A DNA stretch of 9,842 bases from an uncultured Oscillibacter sp. (lineage in GTDB: Bacteria; Bacillota; Clostridia; Oscillospirales; Oscillospiraceae), in assembly GCA_910576845.1 (NCBI GenBank), contig CAJTJA010000078.1:1-9842 (forward strand), given 5' to 3'. The notes beneath the pieces were generated by a model, which was given only the letters and a program-made list of their open reading frames with translations, searched no databases and was not told the origin of the DNA. Every line of letters begins with the position of its first letter. Positions within the stretch are counted from its first letter, which is position 1. Below, piece by piece: positions 9,392 to 9,842 of this stretch. The position numbers and the translations under genes were made by a program.

Positions 9392-9576
9392 CACACGCCC
9401 CCCTTCGCCGCCGCTTGTTGGTCAACCCAGGCTTGCAGCCCGGCCACGCTGATAAGTACCCGGCCACCAACCCGGAAGGATGGGAAATCAGTCCGGCCTA
9501 TGAGCTGGTACAGCGTGGGCCGCGATATACCCAGCAACCGCGCAGCTTCGGTGGTGCCTACGGCCAGCTTGTCCAT
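9391..9576 (-). CDS. Excisionase-type HTH_17 DNA-binding protein
   Basis: A 61-residue single-domain protein. LAVGTTEAARLLGISRPTLY is a MerR/excisionase-type helix-turn-helix, followed by the wing (FPSFRVGGRVLISVAGL) and an AWVDQQ helix. Such proteins act as recombination directionality factors or small regulators of phage early genes. No integrase is in the window, so the excisionase role is only one option. The ATG at 9574-9576 overlaps the previous stop as TAATG and has GGGAGG upstream. Confidence 0.85.
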   Translation of the reverse strand: MDKLAVGTTEAARLLGISRPTLYQLIGRTDFPSFRVGGRVLISVAGLQAWVDQQAAAKGGV

Positions 9577-9755
9577 TATCCCGCCTCCCTTGCCAGCCGG
9601 TCGATGATGGAGAAAATCTCCTTCTTTTCATCTTCGGGCAGTTCTTTCCTGAGCTTGCGGGACAACGAACAGTCCGCGATCCCCAGGGCGTCCGCAATCT
9701 GCCAGAGTTTTACCCCAGACCCTGCGGCGGTTCTCCGAATGTCCTGATTCTTCAT
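9576..9755 (-). CDS. Small Cro-like helix-turn-helix protein
   Basis: A 59-residue protein starting MKNQDIRRTAAGSG; KLWQIADALGIADCSLSRKL is a Cro/C1-type helix-turn-helix and the rest is an amphipathic helix (EKKEIFSIIDRLAREAG). The start at 9753-9755 is chosen because AGGAGG lies 7 bases upstream. An ATG 21 bases further up would place that ribosome binding site inside the gene. It is the first gene of the leftward operon, so it may regulate its own promoter. Confidence 0.8.
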   Translation of the reverse strand: MKNQDIRRTAAGSGVKLWQIADALGIADCSLSRKLRKELPEDEKKEIFSIIDRLAREAG

Positions 9756-9781
9756 TTTGGCACCTCCTAAAATCATGATTG

Positions 9782-9801
9782 ACAGCCGGTTGTCTGGCTG
9801 T
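9782..9801. promoter_or_regulatory. Inverted repeat at the transcription start of the leftward operon
   Basis: ACAGCC (9782-9787) and GGCTGT (9796-9801) with an 8-base spacer, lying at and just after the predicted start site (~9802). A candidate operator for the HTH proteins encoded directly downstream, or a 5'-end mRNA hairpin. Confidence 0.5.
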
Positions 9802-9808
9802 TATAATT

Positions 9809-9837
9809 ATTTTAGCAAACAACAATCTTGATTTCAA
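9809..9837 (-). promoter_or_regulatory. Main leftward promoter for the replication and tail genes
   Basis: On the minus strand, -35 TTGAAA (9832-9837), 17-bp spacer, -10 TAAAAT (9809-9814), predicting a start near 9802, about 50 bases before the first ATG. A 12-bp palindrome CTTGATTTCAAG (9827-9838) overlaps the -35, a second possible repressor site. Confidence 0.7.
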
Positions 9838-9842
9838 GTGTT

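Noticed and set aside
9392..9394. GTG as the start of the winged-helix-like protein
   Set aside because: It leaves only 3 bases after the G-rich ribosome binding site; the adjacent ATG at 9389-9391 is better spaced, although the difference is one residue.

Overview
The window looks like part of a temperate phage, prophage remnant or related integrative element from a Gram-positive anaerobe of the class Clostridia, most likely the Oscillospiraceae (Flavonifractor/Intestinimonas-like). This rests on strong AGGAGG-type ribosome binding sites, moderately high GC, frequent TTG starts, and protein families I recall from Clostridia prophages: a TP901-type tape measure, a DnaC-like loader with a Cys4 finger, a DUF6291/DnaD-like initiator, and a phBC6A51-type HTH protein. 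No tRNA, rRNA, CRISPR array, transposase or integrase was recognised.

Layout. (1) 1-439, minus strand: the first 10 codons of an unidentified gene, preceded by a small ribbon-helix-helix (RHH) protein. (2) 440-848: a divergent regulatory region with face-to-face sigma-A-type promoters and three copies (two perfect, one degraded) of TATCTGCGCAGATA. Two copies lie inside promoter spacers, so it resembles a three-operator switch. (3) 849-2148, plus strand: a four-gene operon of small proteins (Gp157/Gam-like coiled coil, two unknowns, one two-helix membrane protein). The last three are coupled by ATGA overlaps, and a clear terminator follows. (4) 2182-2621: no gene, but a tightly packed series of inverted repeats between two convergent operons. 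(5) 2622-9755, minus strand: one long collinear gene run, transcribed right to left from a promoter at 9809-9837. It encodes two small HTH proteins (Cro-like, excisionase-like), a winged-helix-like replication-region protein, a DnaD-like initiator, a DnaC-like ATPase, a damaged Holliday-junction-resolvase-like nuclease, a terminase-small-subunit-like HTH protein, three unknown proteins, a tail-assembly-chaperone-like protein, the tape measure and a 49-residue protein.

How it works together. The right half is a replication module feeding directly into the start of packaging and then the tail. Large terminase, portal, protease, capsid and head-tail connector genes, normally between these modules, are absent here. 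The element is therefore probably a deleted prophage, a satellite-like element, or a mosaic whose head genes lie elsewhere.

The most unusual signal is a family of palindromes with a constant centre (CAAATTTG, CAAAATTG or CAAATTG) and different, self-complementary arms. They occur only in intergenic DNA, at 532-555, 2384-2553 and 5583-5610. Other notable points are the three-operator divergent promoter, the loss of the nuclease catalytic core, and repeats inside the DnaD-like gene that could mark a replication origin.
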